Source: Lysobacterales bacterium CG02_land_8_20_14_3_00_62_12
Lineage (GTDB): Bacteria; Pseudomonadota; Gammaproteobacteria; Xanthomonadales; Ahniellaceae
Length of the DNA: 6,712 bases
NCBI GenBank assembly: GCA_002785585.1
Contig: PEUI01000081.1
Coordinates: 1 to 6,712, forward strand
Direction of reading: 5' to 3'
Shown: in pieces, positions 5,944 to 6,712 of the stretch
Layout: each line of letters opens with the position of its first letter
How positions within the stretch are numbered: the first letter of the stretch is position 1
The notes under the pieces: generated by a model
Database searches by the model: none
Seen by the model: only the letters and a program-made list of their open reading frames with translations
What the model was told of the DNA's origin: nothing
Program-made: the position numbers and the translations under genes

Positions 5944-6528
5944 TCAGCGCTTCAGGTAAGGCGCACTGCCGCTGGCATGATCGGTGGCATCGCGCACGCC
6001 GGTGATTTCCGGGATTTTGGCTTTCAGCGTTTTCTCGATGCCCTCGCGCAAGGTCACATCGACCATGCCACAGCCATGACAACCACCACCGAATCGCAGC
6101 GTCACCCTGCCGTCGGCGTCGATCTCCTCCAAAGTCACGCGGCCGCCGTGGGACGCCAACATCGGGCTGATCTCGGTCTCCAACAGATACCGCACCCGCT
6201 CGATCACGCTGGCTTCTGCACCTGGCACTTGGCCCTTGAGTTGTGGCGCTTTGATGCGCAGCCGCTCACCGCCCGCCGCCTGCTCCAGATCAAGTTCGGC
6301 ACCATCCAGCCAACGGGTGCTGTCTGCCGCCACGAACAAGGTGAAACCCTGGCACTCCACCGACCATTCATCGCCGAGTAGATCGGCCGGTTCGCAAAAC
6401 TCCAAACGACAATCCGCCTTGGCGGTGCCGGGATTCAACGCCGACAAGCGGATTCCCAGATCGGCGATGCCTTGCTGCTGCAAAATGTGCATGAAGTGCG
6501 CTTGCGCCGGTGCGCTGATGGTGAGCAT
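5944..6528 (-). CDS. nfuA: Fe/S biogenesis protein NfuA
   Basis: A cytosolic carrier that receives [4Fe-4S] clusters and passes them to client enzymes, important under oxidative stress or iron limitation in E. coli. It has 194 residues against 191 in E. coli. The N-terminal part (about 1-100) is the degenerate A-type carrier domain, with 'LNPGTAKADCRLEFCEPADL' aligning to the E. coli NPGT...C...C segment (Cys40, Cys45). The C-terminal Nfu domain (about 105-185) has 'SPMLASHGGRVTLEEIDADG' and the cluster-binding Cys150-x-x-Cys153 in GGGCHGCGMVDVTL, then GIEKTL and ITGVRDATDH. The last residues depart from E. coli. The start at 6528 is the first ATG of the conserved N-terminus; a weak AGAGG lies 11 bases before it. 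The sensor kinase starts 4-22 bases after its stop, so nfuA appears to be the first gene of a three-gene unit with the two-component system, an arrangement I do not know from model organisms. Confidence 0.96.
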   Translation of the reverse strand: MLTISAPAQAHFMHILQQQGIADLGIRLSALNPGTAKADCRLEFCEPADLLGDEWSVECQGFTLFVAADSTRWLDGAELDLEQAAGGERLRIKAPQLKGQVPGAEASVIERVRYLLETEISPMLASHGGRVTLEEIDADGRVTLRFGGGCHGCGMVDVTLREGIEKTLKAKIPEITGVRDATDHASGSAPYLKR

Positions 6529-6557
6529 GGACTTTGAAACCTCTTGAAGTGGTGGCC

Positions 6558-6563
6558 ATTATG
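6558..6563 (-). promoter_or_regulatory. Possible -10 hexamer of the nfuA promoter
   Basis: On the minus strand CATAAT matches TATAAT at five of six positions, 29 bases before the nfuA ATG. No convincing -35 hexamer is seen 16-18 bases upstream, so an activator may be needed or the match may be chance. No recognised iron or Fe/S regulator site is evident. Confidence 0.35.
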
Positions 6564-6623
6564 CCCAATCCCGGACCGCAGTCGGTGGGCGCCGGTTCCG
6601 CCGTCATCCCGGTGCGCGGACTT

Positions 6624-6712
6624 AGGCGTCGCGCAGAAATAACTTACCCATCTTGCTGGTCCTTATCGCCCGCCTGCGTCGTTGCACAAAGCGTCACATA
6701 GTCCGACTATGC
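6624..6712. repeat. Putative intergenic repeat element with 15-bp palindrome, cut by the right edge
   Basis: This non-coding stretch ends with CATAGTC-C-GACTATG (6697-6711), a perfect inverted repeat of 7 bp arms around one base. It has no convincing gene in any frame: the only minus-strand start candidates give a tiny Arg-rich peptide without a ribosome site. The composition (a GCGTCGCGCAG segment, an AT-richer AACTTACCC segment, then CTGCGTCGTTGC and the palindrome) resembles dispersed intergenic repeats of gammaproteobacteria, possibly the left half of a longer inverted structure centred near 6704. That is inference, because only one copy is visible here. The palindrome itself is certain; its nature is not. 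Confidence 0.35.

Noticed and set aside
6624..6696. Tiny minus-strand Arg-rich peptide ending in GKLFLRDA
   Set aside because: It has no ribosome site, only a GTG or internal ATG start, and lies in sequence that looks like an intergenic repeat.

Overview
The window looks like ordinary chromosome from a GC-rich gammaproteobacterium. The NfuA-type Fe/S scaffold and the dnaX-ybaB pair point to that class. A member of the Xanthomonadales or a neighbouring order is my best guess, from overall protein style only. I see no phage, transposase, CRISPR, tRNA or rRNA sequence. Every gene shares the same GC-rich codon use, so nothing suggests recent transfer.

Layout, left to right. (1) Positions 1-715, minus strand: a small 71-aa protein of LigA/Nif11-like character, then, 17 bases further on, the start of an exported helical-repeat (TPR-like) protein that runs off the left edge. 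(2) Positions 834-2927, minus strand: dnaX (tau subunit of the DNA polymerase III clamp loader) and ybaB (nucleoid-associated protein), separated by 9 bases and sharing a stop/Shine-Dalgarno overlap. The recR gene that usually follows ybaB is not there. (3) Positions 2928-3125: a divergent control region with a perfect 15-base palindrome beside a sigma70-like promoter. (4) Positions 3126-3799, plus strand: two tandem genes for exported single-heme c-type cytochromes. (5) Positions 3817-6528, minus strand: nfuA, a NarX-like membrane sensor kinase and a NarL/FixJ-type response regulator, in that order and tightly packed. The regulator ends 17 bases from the end of the second cytochrome gene, so the two units converge. 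(6) Positions 6529-6712: a possible nfuA promoter, then non-coding sequence ending in a second 15-base palindrome at the right edge, probably part of an intergenic repeat.

Functional picture. dnaX and ybaB are replication and nucleoid housekeeping genes. The cytochromes act in periplasmic electron transfer. nfuA supplies Fe/S clusters to client proteins. The two-component system is co-transcribed with nfuA by position and lies tail to tail with the cytochromes, which hints at redox or respiratory regulation, but that link is inference. The least understood parts are the 71-aa protein with its exported partner, the unknown periplasmic sensor domain of the kinase, and the two palindromes. I found no clear new multi-gene system.
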